Shown here piece after piece: positions 35,735 through 44,312 of a stretch of DNA of 64,000 bases. Positions within the stretch are counted from its first letter, which is position 1. Each line of letters starts with the position of its first letter. A program made the translations under genes and the position numbers. This DNA comes from CAWJPY01 sp963844865 (GTDB lineage: Bacteria > Acidobacteriota > Thermoanaerobaculia > Thermoanaerobaculales > Sulfomarinibacteraceae). Where the stretch lies: positions 310,001-374,000 of the forward strand of contig CAWJPY010000005.1 of assembly GCA_963844865.1 (NCBI GenBank), written 5' to 3'. Under the pieces are notes generated by a model that ran no database searches, had not been told where the DNA came from, and worked only from the letters and a program-made list of their open reading frames with translations.

Positions 35735-37510
35735 TCAGCCCGCTCGGCCCGGGCCCTTCCGGGTCGCCACGGGCGCCAGCAGGGTGATGCGGCTCCCCCG
35801 CCCCGGCGCGCTGTCGATGGCGAGCTGTCCTCCCAGCAGGACCAGGCGCTCGCGGATGCTGAGGAGGCCGAAGCCGGCCGGTGGGCCCTCGCGATCGACT
35901 ATCCCGGCGGGATCGAAGCCCGCGCCCTGGTCCGAGACCTCCAGCTCCACGTGGTCGTTCAGCCTTCTCAGGCGCACCCGCGCTTCCATGACCCCTGCGT
36001 GCTCGACCACGTTGAAGAGCAGCTCCCGAGCCGCCTGGAAGAGCAGGACCGTCACGTCCTCGGACTCGGGGGCCGCCTCGGGGGCCGCCTCCAGGTCCAC
36101 CCTCAGACCGTGCTTGTCATGCTTCCAGGTGACCAGCCACTCCAGGGCGGCCACCAGCCCCGCCTGGTGGAGGATCGGCGGGCTCAGCTCCCAGGTGAGG
36201 GTCCGGCAGCGCTCCAGCGCATCGTCCAGCAGGCCCTCCACGTCCGCGCCGATGCCCTTCACCGTCTCGTCCCTGGTGTGTCTGAGGCCGTGGAGGTGGA
36301 ACTTGGCGCCCGCCAGGAGCTGCTGCAGGTCGTCGTGCAGCACCTCGGCCAGGCGCCGGCGCTCCCGCTGCTCGGCCAGGGTCAGCTCCGAGGCGAGGGC
36401 GCGCAGCTGTCCGGCTTGCCGCGCCAGCTCGGCGGTCCTCTCGGCGACCTTCTGCTCCAGCTCCTCCTTGGCCGCCCGCAGATCCTGCTCGCTGCGCTCC
36501 TGCTCCTCAAATAGGCGCGCGTTCTCGAGCGCGATGGAAGCCGTGGCCGCGAGCTGCCGCGCAAAGCTCACCTCGGAGTCGGTGAAGGCGTGCGGGCCGG
36601 CATGGTAGTTGAAGAAGATCGCACCGAAGGGCCGATCGCGGAGGATCAGGGGCGCCACCAGGACGGAGCGGATGTTGTACTGGGCCAGGTGCTCGCGGTC
36701 GACGCGCTCGTCGTTGAGAGCGTCGACCACCGCCACGGGCTGCCGCGAGGACAGGGCCAGCAGCGCGTGCGGTTGCTCACCGTCCTTCAGCCGTAAGCCC
36801 CGCAACTCGGACGCCATGCCGTGCACGTGCTCGACCACGAAACCATCGTCGTCGCGCAGGGTGATCGCAGCCGTCTCGCTGCCGAGGGCAGCCGCCCCCT
36901 CCGCGACAACCCGGCGGATCACCTCGTCCATGTCGAGTGATGAGTGCAAGGCCTGGTTGATGCGGTTGAGGGCGCCGGTGAGCTCCTTGTCGCGCAGGAG
37001 CGCCAGCTCGGCGCACTTGCGCTCGGTGACGTCCCGCCAGGAGGCCGTGCACCCGTCACCCAGGGGCGCCACCCGGAGATCGAAGTAGCGGCCCCCCTCT
37101 CGGCCGTGGGCGGTGGTGTCGAAGGCGACCCCCTCCCGGGTCGTCGAACAGCCGTTCTCGACCGCGTCCACGTACCATTCGAAGCACTCCGTCCCTTCGA
37201 GGCCCGGATACAGCTCCAACACCGTGCGGCCGACGTAGTCCGCGCGCTCGCGCCCGGTGAGCTCGCAGGCGGCCTGGTTGGCGTACTCCACCCGGAAGTC
37301 GACGATACCGCCCTCCGGGTCCCGCACCGGCGCGTAGATGGCGAACGCGTCCAGGAAGCTCTCCACCGCTCTGCGGAAGCTCTCGTCGTCGGGTGCGGAG
37401 CGCACACCGGCCTCCCGGCCCGTGTCTCGGGCCGCCGTCGGCGGGGAAACGCGCAACTGGCCCGGCACCACCTCGGTCGAGCCGGACCGATTCTTCCCTT
37501 TCGTACCCAC
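35735..37510 (-). CDS. Sensor histidine kinase (PAS-GAF-HisKA_3)
   Basis: 591-residue soluble kinase with no membrane segment. Order: PAS domain (about residues 40-160, with GRTVLELYPGLEG), GAF domain (about 190-330), a coiled coil (EEQERSEQDLRAAKEELEQK), a NarX/DegS-type HisKA_3 domain with the phospho-His in RRRLAEVLHDDLQQLLAG, and an HATPase domain with the N box ELLFNVVEHAG and G boxes DQGAGFD and GFGLLSIRERL. Such kinases pair with LuxR/NarL-type regulators; none is in the window. GTG 37510 is the apparent start. It converges on the mutase operon across a 164-base spacer. Confidence 0.92.
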   Translation of the reverse strand: MGTKGKNRSGSTEVVPGQLRVSPPTAARDTGREAGVRSAPDDESFRRAVESFLDAFAIYAPVRDPEGGIVDFRVEYANQAACELTGRERADYVGRTVLELYPGLEGTECFEWYVDAVENGCSTTREGVAFDTTAHGREGGRYFDLRVAPLGDGCTASWRDVTERKCAELALLRDKELTGALNRINQALHSSLDMDEVIRRVVAEGAAALGSETAAITLRDDDGFVVEHVHGMASELRGLRLKDGEQPHALLALSSRQPVAVVDALNDERVDREHLAQYNIRSVLVAPLILRDRPFGAIFFNYHAGPHAFTDSEVSFARQLAATASIALENARLFEEQERSEQDLRAAKEELEQKVAERTAELARQAGQLRALASELTLAEQRERRRLAEVLHDDLQQLLAGAKFHLHGLRHTRDETVKGIGADVEGLLDDALERCRTLTWELSPPILHQAGLVAALEWLVTWKHDKHGLRVDLEAAPEAAPESEDVTVLLFQAARELLFNVVEHAGVMEARVRLRRLNDHVELEVSDQGAGFDPAGIVDREGPPAGFGLLSIRERLVLLGGQLAIDSAPGRGSRITLLAPVATRKGPGRAG

Positions 37511-37820
37511 TGGTCGTCCTCTGGCTGGCTCTCCGGCCGATCATCATACTCCCCGCCACGGCAACCCCGTCAAGGCGATCTGAGTGACTCGCCGCGGCAG
37601 AGCAGCATCCCCGCCCGCGGGGGATGCCGTCTCGGAGGCGGGATCAGCGATCAGCGAGAGCTGGGGCGGCGGCGGCCGGCGGCAGCGACGGCGACCGCGC
37701 ACTGCAGCCAGCCGAAGGCCTCATCCGCCGTGCCGGCCGCCGTGGAGAAGCTCGCGACGGTCAAGGGGCTGGCTCCGGGTCGGGTTGCCGCCAGGTCGGC
37801 CACCGCCGCCATGGCCGCTG
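37511..37820. other. Gene-free spacer between the sensor kinase and the btuC 3' end
   Basis: About 310 bases with no supported gene. A hairpin (CATCCCCGCCCGCGGGGGATG) lies near 37610-37630 without a T-run, and micro-repeats of the GGCGGCGGCGGC kind lie near 37660-37700. A leftward reading without a clear ribosome binding site or family similarity runs through it. The promoter of the kinase gene should be here, but I cannot identify it. Confidence 0.4.
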
Positions 37821-38817
37821 TCAGCCCACGCGCTGGGCGGCCGCCTGGCGCAGGAGCAGCCAGAGGAAGAAGGGGCCGCCGAGGAAGGCGGTGATCACCC
37901 CCACGGGCAGCTCCGCGGGAGCGAGGATGGTCCGGGCCAGGGCGTCGCAGAGGGCCAGGAAGGCGCCGCCGAAGAGGCACGAGGCGGGCAGCAGGCGCCG
38001 GTGCTCGGCGCCCACCAGGAGCCGGCAGATGTGGGGCGACATCATGCCCACGAAGCCCACCGGGCCGCAGGTGGCCACCACGCCGCCCACCATCACCGAG
38101 GTGGCGAGGAAGACGTCCCGCCGGACGCGGACCACGTCCACGCCCCGGCTGGCGGCCAGGTCGCCCCCCAGGGACAGGAGGTCGCAGCTCGCGGGCGCCG
38201 CGGCCCAGCACCCCCACGCCCACCAGCACGAAGGGGAGCATACGCAGCAGGTCCGTCCAGTCCACACCGGCCAGGCCGCCCATCAGCCAGCGCACGATGC
38301 GGTAGGAGTCGCCGGGGGACGCGCGGTACTGGAGGAACAGGATCAAGGACGAGAAGAAGAAGCTCATGGCCACTCCCGCCAGGAGCAGCACGGTGCTGGA
38401 GAACGCCGGCCGCAGGCGGGTCAGGCTCCACACCACGGTCACCGCCAGGAGGGCGCCCGCCAGGGCGGCCACCGAGTCCGTGCCGAGCCCGGCCACGGCG
38501 AGGCCGGCCCCGATCTGCCCCACCAGGGCGACGCCGAAGGCGGCGCCGCTGGCCACGCCGAGCGTGAAGGGGGTGGCGAGGGGGTTGCGGAAGAGGGCCT
38601 GGAAGGCGGCGCCGCCCACGGCGAGGCCGGCGCCCGCCAGCAGGGCGGCGGCCAGGCGCGGCAGCCTGAGCTGCCAGAAGATCACCGCGGCGGGGTCACT
38701 GCCCCAGGGTCGGAGCAGGACGTCCAGGCCCACCCGCTCGATGCCCACGAACGGGGCAACGGCGAGCACGACCAGCGACGCCGCCACCAGGGTCAGCAGC
38801 CGCCCCCGCCCGCTCAT
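37821..38817 (-). CDS. btuC: Cobalamin ABC transporter permease (BtuC/FecCD family), frameshifted
   Basis: FecCD-type inner-membrane permease. The N-terminal part (38817 down to about 38210) has QLRLPRLAAALLAGAGLAVG, FRNPLATPFTLGVASGAAFG and several membrane helices. The frame then changes near 38205 within GGGCGCCGCGG, and the C-terminal part continues to the stop at 37821 with GFVGMMSPHICRLLVGAEHR, the ATPase-contact loop, and ELPVGVITAFLGGPFFLWLL. Length after joining is normal for the family, so a one-base indel is likely. ATG 38817 overlaps the stop of the ATPase gene (ATGA). Cobalamin specificity is inferred from the upstream riboswitch. Confidence 0.85.
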
Positions 38818-39680
38818 CTGCCGCGATCCCCGCCCGCACCCGCATCCGCTGGGTCGTCCCGAGCCAGCCCCGGACGCGGGCGGGGGCGGGGAGGGGGATC
38901 GCTCCGCCGCGGCACGACCAGCGGATGGCCGCCCCCCGTCGCCACCAGCCGGAAAGCGGTGCCGTACACCTCCTCCAGGCGCCCGCCGTCGAAGATGGCC
39001 GCGGTTGCGTCGTGCAGGACCACCCGCCCCTCGCGCAGCGCCAGCACGCGGTCCGAGATCGCCACCGTGTGGTTGAGATCATGGGTGGCGGCGATGATGG
39101 TCAGACCGCGCTCCCGGTGCAGCCGTTGGAGAAGCTCCACGATCCTCGTCTGGTGACGGTAGTCGAGGAACGTCGTGGGCTCGTCCAGCAGCAGGACCGA
39201 CGCACCCTGGGCGAGGGCGGCCGCGATCTGCACGCGCTGCCGCTCACCGCCGGAGAGTGAGCCCAGGAAGCGCTCCGCCAGGGGTGCGGTCTCGGTCAGG
39301 TCCAGGGCAGCGTGCACCGCCGCCACGTCCGCGGCGCGCAGCGAGCTCCAGGAGCCGACGTGGGGGTAGCGGGCCATCTCCAGGTAGGTGCGCACCGAAA
39401 AGTCCGGGGACGGCGGCGCCGCCTGCGGGACGTAGCTCACCAGCCGCGCCAGGTCCCGCCGCGGATAGTCGGTCACCGGGCGGCCCGCCACCAGCACCAT
39501 CCCACCGGCGGGGGCGATGATGCCGTCCACGGCGCGCAGGAGCGTCGACTTGCCGGCGCCGTTGGCCCCGACCACGGCCAGGAGCTCACCCTCGGCGACG
39601 GTGAAGGACACGCGATCGAGGATCCGTGCCACCCCCCCCGTCACCGTCAGCTCCCGGACCTCCAGGATCGGTTCAGCCAT
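38814..39680 (-). CDS. btuD: Cobalamin ABC transporter ATP-binding protein
   Basis: 288-residue ABC ATPase of the FecE/BtuD branch. Walker A GANGAGKST (near residue 38), Q-loop YVPQAAPPSPDFSV, signature LSGGERQRVQIAAAL, Walker B SVLLLDEPTTFLD and the H-loop ATHDLNH are intact. The extra C-terminal 30 residues are Pro- and Arg-rich and may not be structured. ATG 39680 overlaps the end of the substrate-binding gene by eight bases. Third element of the riboswitch-btuF-btuD-btuC operon; substrate inferred from the riboswitch. Confidence 0.93.
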   Translation of the reverse strand: MAEPILEVRELTVTGGVARILDRVSFTVAEGELLAVVGANGAGKSTLLRAVDGIIAPAGGMVLVAGRPVTDYPRRDLARLVSYVPQAAPPSPDFSVRTYLEMARYPHVGSWSSLRAADVAAVHAALDLTETAPLAERFLGSLSGGERQRVQIAAALAQGASVLLLDEPTTFLDYRHQTRIVELLQRLHRERGLTIIAATHDLNHTVAISDRVLALREGRVVLHDATAAIFDGGRLEEVYGTAFRLVATGGGHPLVVPRRSDPPPRPRPRPGLARDDPADAGAGGDRGR

Positions 39681-40620
39681 CGCCGCTCCGCACGAGGTCG
39701 GGGTGCAGGGCGCGGGCGAAGAGGCCCACCATGTCTGCGATCCTGGGCCCCGGCACCGCGACCAGCTCCTGCTCCAGGAGACGGACCCGCCCGTCACGGA
39801 CCGCCCTCAGGATGTCCAGGGACCGCCAGTCGGCCAGGGCCGTTGCACGGTCCACGCCCCGGGCGGCGAGATCGGGCACCAGGTCCAGGATCACGTCGGG
39901 ATCGGTGGCGAGCAGGCCCTCGGCCGACAGCTCCGGGTAGGCGACGGCGGACCGGTCCAGGGCGTTGCGTCCTCCGGCCAGCTCCAGGACCTCCTCGTAG
40001 AAGGTGGTCGGTCCGGCGGCCCAGAGCTGCGTGATGCCACCCTCCCCCACCCTCCGGTCCACCACCACCAGCGCGCGCGGCCGTTTGAGGCCGGCGGTGC
40101 GCCGCCCGATCTCCTCGATGCGGGACCGGATCGTCCTCGCCAGGGCCTCCCCGCGCTGCCTGACCCCACACGCGGATGCGATCCGGACCACCGAGCCCAC
40201 GATCCGGTCCAGCGTGGTCTGGTCCACGGTCAGGGTGGCCAACCCGAGGCGCTCCAGGCGGGCGCACGCGGCCGCATTGTCGGCGATGCCCACCACCAGG
40301 TCCGGGCGCAGGGCGAGGATCTCCTCGTAGTTCACGTCCAGGTAGCCCCCCACCTTGGGCAGGGTCCGGGCCGCGGGCGGCGAGGTGCAGAACCGGGTCA
40401 CGCCGACCACCCGGTCGCCGAGGTCGAGGGCGAACAGGGTCTCGGTGACCGAGGGAGCGAGGGACACGACGCGCCGCGGGACCGCCGGAGCGGACGCCCG
40501 CGCCGGGTGGTCGCCCCATGGTCGCCGGCACGCCGGCAGCACGACGAGGGTCGCCAGGGCGATCGCCGCCCCCCACCACAGCAGGTGGGCCACGCCGCAC
40601 CGGCTCCTCAAGGCAACCAT
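39673..40620 (-). CDS. btuF: Cobalamin ABC transporter substrate-binding lipoprotein
   Basis: 315-residue periplasmic binding protein of the BtuF/FhuD fold. The N-terminus is a lipoprotein signal with a lipobox around VVLPAC (Cys near residue 29). Family features: RRVVSLAPSVTETLFALDLG, GVTRFCTSPPAA, LPKVGGYLDVNYEEILALRP and a long linking helix. ATG 40620 is used; a GTG two codons earlier (40626) is possible. It is the first gene downstream of a cobalamin riboswitch and an intrinsic terminator, so it should be expressed when cobalamin is scarce. Confidence 0.92.
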   Translation of the reverse strand: MVALRSRCGVAHLLWWGAAIALATLVVLPACRRPWGDHPARASAPAVPRRVVSLAPSVTETLFALDLGDRVVGVTRFCTSPPAARTLPKVGGYLDVNYEEILALRPDLVVGIADNAAACARLERLGLATLTVDQTTLDRIVGSVVRIASACGVRQRGEALARTIRSRIEEIGRRTAGLKRPRALVVVDRRVGEGGITQLWAAGPTTFYEEVLELAGGRNALDRSAVAYPELSAEGLLATDPDVILDLVPDLAARGVDRATALADWRSLDILRAVRDGRVRLLEQELVAVPGPRIADMVGLFARALHPDLVRSGDG

Positions 40621-40652
40621 CCCCACGACCGACCTCCCACCGCGCCTGCAGC

Positions 40653-40684
40653 AAAAAAATCCCGGACGCGACCGCGTCCGGGAT
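40653..40684 (-). terminator. Intrinsic terminator of the cobalamin riboswitch
   Basis: On the minus strand a perfect 12-bp stem (ATCCCGGACGCG with its complement, 40659-40684, two to four bases in the loop) is followed directly by seven T residues (40653-40659). It lies between the riboswitch and the btuF start, about 30 bases upstream of the latter, and is the likely expression platform: ligand-bound riboswitch, terminator formed, importer off. Confidence 0.9.
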
Positions 40685-40719
40685 GCCGTTTTCCATCACC
40701 GGGTGTGGTTGAACGCCCG

Positions 40720-40905
40720 AACCCCGCAGGCTGGCCACGCCCCACGGCCGGGTCTTCTGGCTTCCGGATCACCCTACCTGCCGGGCCTTCCCATCATCGG
40801 AGATGACAGTGGCGTCTCCGGCCTTCGTCCCCGGTCACAGCGGCGGGTCCGCGACGGTCTCGCACCGTCTTCCCACGACCACGAGGCCGGCTCAGTCTAG
40901 CGCGG
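40720..40905 (-). promoter_or_regulatory. Cobalamin riboswitch upstream of btuF-btuD-btuC
   Basis: Read on the minus strand, the conserved class I core appears in order: GGGAAGACGGTGCGAGACCG, CGGACCCGCCGCTGTGACCG, GACGCCACTG, GGGAAGGCCCGGCAGG, and CGGAAGCCAGAAGACC. These match the B12-box elements (GGTGnnAnnCC, CCGCTGTgACCGGGG, GCCACTG, GAAGCCAGaAGACC). The ends are approximate. It should bind adenosylcobalamin or a derivative and control the downstream importer through the terminator at 40653-40684. Confidence 0.95.
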
Positions 40906-40958
40906 AGGACGCGCCCTGTCACTGTGAGGGGATGTCACCTCCGGCAGGCGTTCGTGCC

Positions 40959-41858
40959 CTACTGGGCGACCCCCGCTTCCGCGACCTGCACCGGCTCGCT
41001 TCCGGTGGCGACCCTGTCGTACTCCTTCTGTGCGGTCTCGGCGCAGCCCGTCGCCTTCAGGGTCTCGTCGTAGGCGGCCTTGGCCGCCGCCAGGCGAGCG
41101 GCACGCTCTGCCGTCTTGCAGCACCCGGTGGAGGCCAGAACCGCCTCGTAGGCCGCCGTGCGCGCCGTCTTGGCGCAGCCGGTCTCGCCCTTGGTCTTGG
41201 CATAGGTCTCCACGGCCAGGGTTTCGGCGGCGCTCTCGCCCGCGCTCTTCGCGCAGCTGCCGGCCTTCACGGCGGCCTGCTCCCCGGTCTTGGAGTGGCT
41301 CACGGGGCAGGATGCGCCGACCCTGACCACGCTGTCGTCGCTGGCCGTCTTCACGGCATCGTGCTCGACCCGGCTCTCCACGCCTTCGGCACGGTCCTCG
41401 CCGGCCTCATAGGGGCAGGAAGCCTTACCGGCAGCGGCCACGGCGGCTTTCTTCCCATCGTAGGGGCAGGTCGTGGAGGTCTTCATGGCGGCCTTCTTGG
41501 CCTCGTAGCGGCAGGTCGTCGAGCTCTTCATGGCAGCCTGCGCCGCATCGTCGGACAGGGTGCACCGCCGGCCCGTTTCGTCCCCTGCACGCGTCATCCC
41601 CGCCTGCTGGGCCGCCGTCGCTGCGGTCTTGGCGCAGCTCGTGGCGCTCAGCACCGCGTCGTACGCGGCCTCGCGCGCCGCCTTCTCGCAGCCGGTGGCG
41701 GCCAGGGTCTTCGCGTACACCGTCTCCGCCATGGTCTGTGGGCTGCTCGCTGCCTCGGCGGCAGCCTGCTTCGCCTGCTCGGAGTCGCAGGCCATCACCA
41801 TCCCCGCCACGCCCAGCGCGAGGGCCAGGGCGCCGCTTGTCATCAACGTCCGTCTCAT
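40959..41858 (-). CDS. Cysteine-rich, alanine-rich repeat lipoprotein of unknown function
   Basis: 299-residue predicted lipoprotein: signal peptide with lipobox MVMAC (Cys24). The mature part has twelve further Cys (57, 75, 99, 116, 131, 148, 184, 202, 228, 246, 247, 272) set in repeats. One type, about 18-22 residues, follows YxxxLxxTGCxKTAxxAA (for example YAKTLAATGCEKAAREAA, YEAVLASTGCCKTAERAA), five copies. A second type is STTCRYEAKKAAM-like, three copies around 113-150. The units look helical. I do not recognise a family. Cys spacing could mean metal binding or disulfides, but no CxxC or CxxCH motif is present, so haem is unlikely. ATG 41858 follows AAAGGAGAG. It lies just upstream of the cobalamin riboswitch, same strand. 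Confidence 0.75.
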   Translation of the reverse strand: MRRTLMTSGALALALGVAGMVMACDSEQAKQAAAEAASSPQTMAETVYAKTLAATGCEKAAREAAYDAVLSATSCAKTAATAAQQAGMTRAGDETGRRCTLSDDAAQAAMKSSTTCRYEAKKAAMKTSTTCPYDGKKAAVAAAGKASCPYEAGEDRAEGVESRVEHDAVKTASDDSVVRVGASCPVSHSKTGEQAAVKAGSCAKSAGESAAETLAVETYAKTKGETGCAKTARTAAYEAVLASTGCCKTAERAARLAAAKAAYDETLKATGCAETAQKEYDRVATGSEPVQVAEAGVAQ

Positions 41859-42269
41859 GGGGTCTCTCCTTTCGGCCGGTCGGCCAGAACTCCAGAAAAG
41901 ATTCTTTATCTCAACACGAAGCCTACCAGACTTGTTCCTGGGCCGCCAGCCCGGCTGGGCACCACACCGACCCCAGGTGTGACCGAGTGCACTCGCGACG
42001 TCGGGGCCGGTGCCAGGCACCCTTTCGGATGAAGCGATGTGCGTACTGTCGAATCAAGACGGGGTGCCTGGCACCGGCTTTGACATCGCAACGTGCGTCG
42101 ACGGGGTGCCTGGCACCGTCTCTGGCGATCCCAAGCTCGACGCCTACCTCGCACCGCCCCTGGAGAGATCATCGTCTCGAGAACTCCCGGGATCGCTTCC
42201 GACCCCGATGAACCTTGTCGGGCGGGAACTGCGGCGCTAGGCTGGCCCCGAGGCGAGAGGAGACACGGG
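41859..42269. repeat. Spacer with palindrome family copy C (three arms)
   Basis: Divergent spacer. Bases 41890-41930 are locally A/T-rich (AAAGATTCTTTATCTC) and probably hold the leftward promoter of the lipoprotein gene. Bases 42009-42116 are the best copy of the dispersed family: 13-bp arms GGTGCCAGGCACC at 42009-42021, GGTGCCTGGCACC at 42063-42075, and GGTGCCTGGCACC again at 42104-42116, separated by 41 and 28 bases. A 19-base block at 41975-41993 (GGTGTGACCGAGTGCACT) recurs at 54359-54377. No gene is supported. Confidence 0.85.
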
Positions 42270-43556
42270 TTGGAAGGACTCGGGCTTGCGGTGGCGTTCA
42301 TGGCCGGTGCCCTCGTGGGGGCGCTGGTCATGGCTCTGGTGGCCCGCACCAGAACGGCTCGTCTGCAGGTGGAGCTGGCCCGACTGGCCGCGGAGCTTGA
42401 GGCGGAGCAGCGAAGCAACAAGGAGCGGCAGCGTCTCCTGGAGGAGGCGCAGCGACAGATGCGCGACAGCTTCAAGGCCCTCTCCCAGGACGCACTTGCC
42501 AGCAACCGGACCTCCTTCCTGGACCTGGCGCGGGAGACGCTGGCCCGGCAGCAGGCGGAGGCCCGGGGCGACCTGGAGAAGCGGGAGCAGGCGGTCAAGA
42601 CCCTGGTCGAACCCTTGACCACGTCCCTGGACGCCGTCCGCAAGCAGATCGAGGAGATCGAGAAGAAGCGCGCCCAGGACTACGGCAGCCTCGGCGAGCG
42701 CCTGCGCGCCTTCGCCCAGGATCAGCATCAGCTGCGCGCCGAGACCGCCAACCTTGTGCGGGCCCTGCGCAAGCCCAGTGTGCGCGGCCAGTGGGGAGAG
42801 ATCCAGCTCCGGCGGGTGGTGGAGATGGCGGGCATGCTCGACCACTGTGACTTCACGTCCCAGGCCACCGTGGCCGACTCCAGCGGGGTGAAGCGGCCCG
42901 ACCTGGTGGTCCACCTGCCCGGCGGCAAGATCGTCGTGGTGGACGCCAAGGCGCCCCTGGAGGCCTACCTGGAGGCGCTCGAGGCGGAGGACGACGCGGT
43001 GCGCGACCTCCACCTGGCCCGCCATGCCAAGCAGGTGCGGGACCACATCGTCGCCCTGAGCAAGCGCGCTTACTGGGACCAGTTCGAGAGCTCCCCCGAG
43101 TTCGTGGTCATGTTCCTGCCCTCGGAGAGCGTCTTCTACGCCGCCCTGGAGCAGGATCCCTCCCTCATCGAGCGCGGCGTGGAGCAGCGCGTCATCCTGG
43201 CGACTCCCACGACCCTCATCTCGCTCCTGCGAGCCGTCCACTACGGCTGGCAGCAGGAGGTCCTGGCGGAGAACGCCCAGCGGATCAGCGACCTCGGGCG
43301 CGAGCTCTACGACCGTCTGAGCACGCTGGGAGGCCACTTCCAGGACCTGGGACGCCGCCTCGACCTCGCCGTCGACAGCTACAACAAGGCCATCGGGTCC
43401 CTGGAGAGCAGGGTCCTCGTGAGCGCCCGCCGCTTCTCGGAGCTCGGCCTCGGCGGCGCCAAGGAGCCCTCCCAGCTCAGCCCGGTGGAGCGGAGCCCGC
43501 GAGCCCTGCAGGCGGCCGAGCTGATCGACCCGGACCCCTCTCAGGAAGACGCCTAG
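42270..43556 (+). CDS. rmuC: DNA recombination protein RmuC
   Basis: 428-residue RmuC, proposed to be a nuclease-fold protein that limits recombination at inverted repeats. An N-terminal membrane anchor (VAFMAGALVGALVMALVA) is followed by a long coiled coil (about residues 30-150) and the nuclease-like domain with RGQWGEIQLRRVVEMAGM, PDLVVHLPGGKIVVVDAKAP and FVVMFLPSES. The start is TTG 42270, placed by a GAGAGGAGA ribosome binding site seven bases upstream; a longer reading runs into the repeat. Length is normal. Confidence 0.93.
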   Translation: MEGLGLAVAFMAGALVGALVMALVARTRTARLQVELARLAAELEAEQRSNKERQRLLEEAQRQMRDSFKALSQDALASNRTSFLDLARETLARQQAEARGDLEKREQAVKTLVEPLTTSLDAVRKQIEEIEKKRAQDYGSLGERLRAFAQDQHQLRAETANLVRALRKPSVRGQWGEIQLRRVVEMAGMLDHCDFTSQATVADSSGVKRPDLVVHLPGGKIVVVDAKAPLEAYLEALEAEDDAVRDLHLARHAKQVRDHIVALSKRAYWDQFESSPEFVVMFLPSESVFYAALEQDPSLIERGVEQRVILATPTTLISLLRAVHYGWQQEVLAENAQRISDLGRELYDRLSTLGGHFQDLGRRLDLAVDSYNKAIGSLESRVLVSARRFSELGLGGAKEPSQLSPVERSPRALQAAELIDPDPSQEDA

Positions 43557-44312
43557 CCCGGACCGCCCCGAGGTCCCGCCGCCAGAGCAGAGCGGGCAGC
43601 ACCCGCGTTCCCAGGCAGTACGGGGGCCGGAGCCTCCGGGAGCACCAGAGTGGGTGCCCAGCCACGCCGTCTTGCTTCGACAGGACGCGGATCGCCCCAT
43701 TCGAAAGCGTGCCTGGCTCCCGCTTTGGCCTACCGGAAGCCGGCAAGGGCACTTCGCGATCGCTCGGGCCGACCCGAAGGGCCGAGGGGCCGGGACGCGC
43801 TGTTCTCTCGAAGGCTCCTGTCCCGCACGAGCGGATCATCGCCGATCGCCGGCGCCGCTGGTTCGGGCGTGCGGGTGGCTTGCCGCCTCTCCGCCTCTGC
43901 GTTCCCTCTCTTCCCAGGTTGGGTGGGGGCTCTGCGGCTCTGCGTCTTTGCGTCTCTGCGTTCTGTTCTCGGGCAAGTGGAAGGCTCCCGGCCTCTGCGT
44001 TCCTGTTCGCGGTCGGTGCTCGCTGCCGCACGTTGCTGCCACCGCCCCGACAGCACACGCACGCCTGCGAGTTGCCCCCGTCCCCATCGGCTCCTCGACG
44101 GTCAGAGCCGACGCCGCGAGCGCCCATCCCGGAGCGAACCCGAGCCCATGTTGGGGCCGGATCCGGCTCCCCGGGGAAGCGCCCGCGGAATGGTCCTCTC
44201 CGAGCGCTCGTTCGAACCAAGTAGGGAGGGATCAACGACATGCACTCACCCTCCCGGGAGCGCGCGCCGCGCTCCCCGATGAGACGACGACATGAGACAA
44301 GGAGGCGCCACC
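43557..44312. repeat. Gene-free 755-base spacer: palindrome copy E and CTCTGCG repeats
   Basis: No gene is supported over this long spacer. Bases 43631-43728 are a leftward copy of the dispersed palindrome family (GGAGCACCAGAGTGGGTGCC, CGTCTTGCTTCGACAGGACG, GCGTGCCTGGCTCCCGC). Bases 43870-44020 are a run of degenerate CTCTGCGtCT units in which CTCTGCG or CTCCGCC recurs about ten times, resembling 57860-57950. A promoter for the acyl-CoA dehydrogenase gene should lie near 44200. Confidence 0.75.

Noticed and set aside
37651..37820. Small leftward gene after btuC
   Set aside because: The open frame is an extension of the pre-frameshift btuC frame past the true stop, with no ribosome binding site and Ala-rich low-complexity content.
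42010..42240. Conserved peptide (PGTLSDEAM then VLSNQDGVPGT) read through the palindrome copies
   Set aside because: The same peptide can be read in copies A, B, C and D, but only because the DNA is repeated. No ribosome binding site or steady frame continues outside the repeat, and half copies would cut it.
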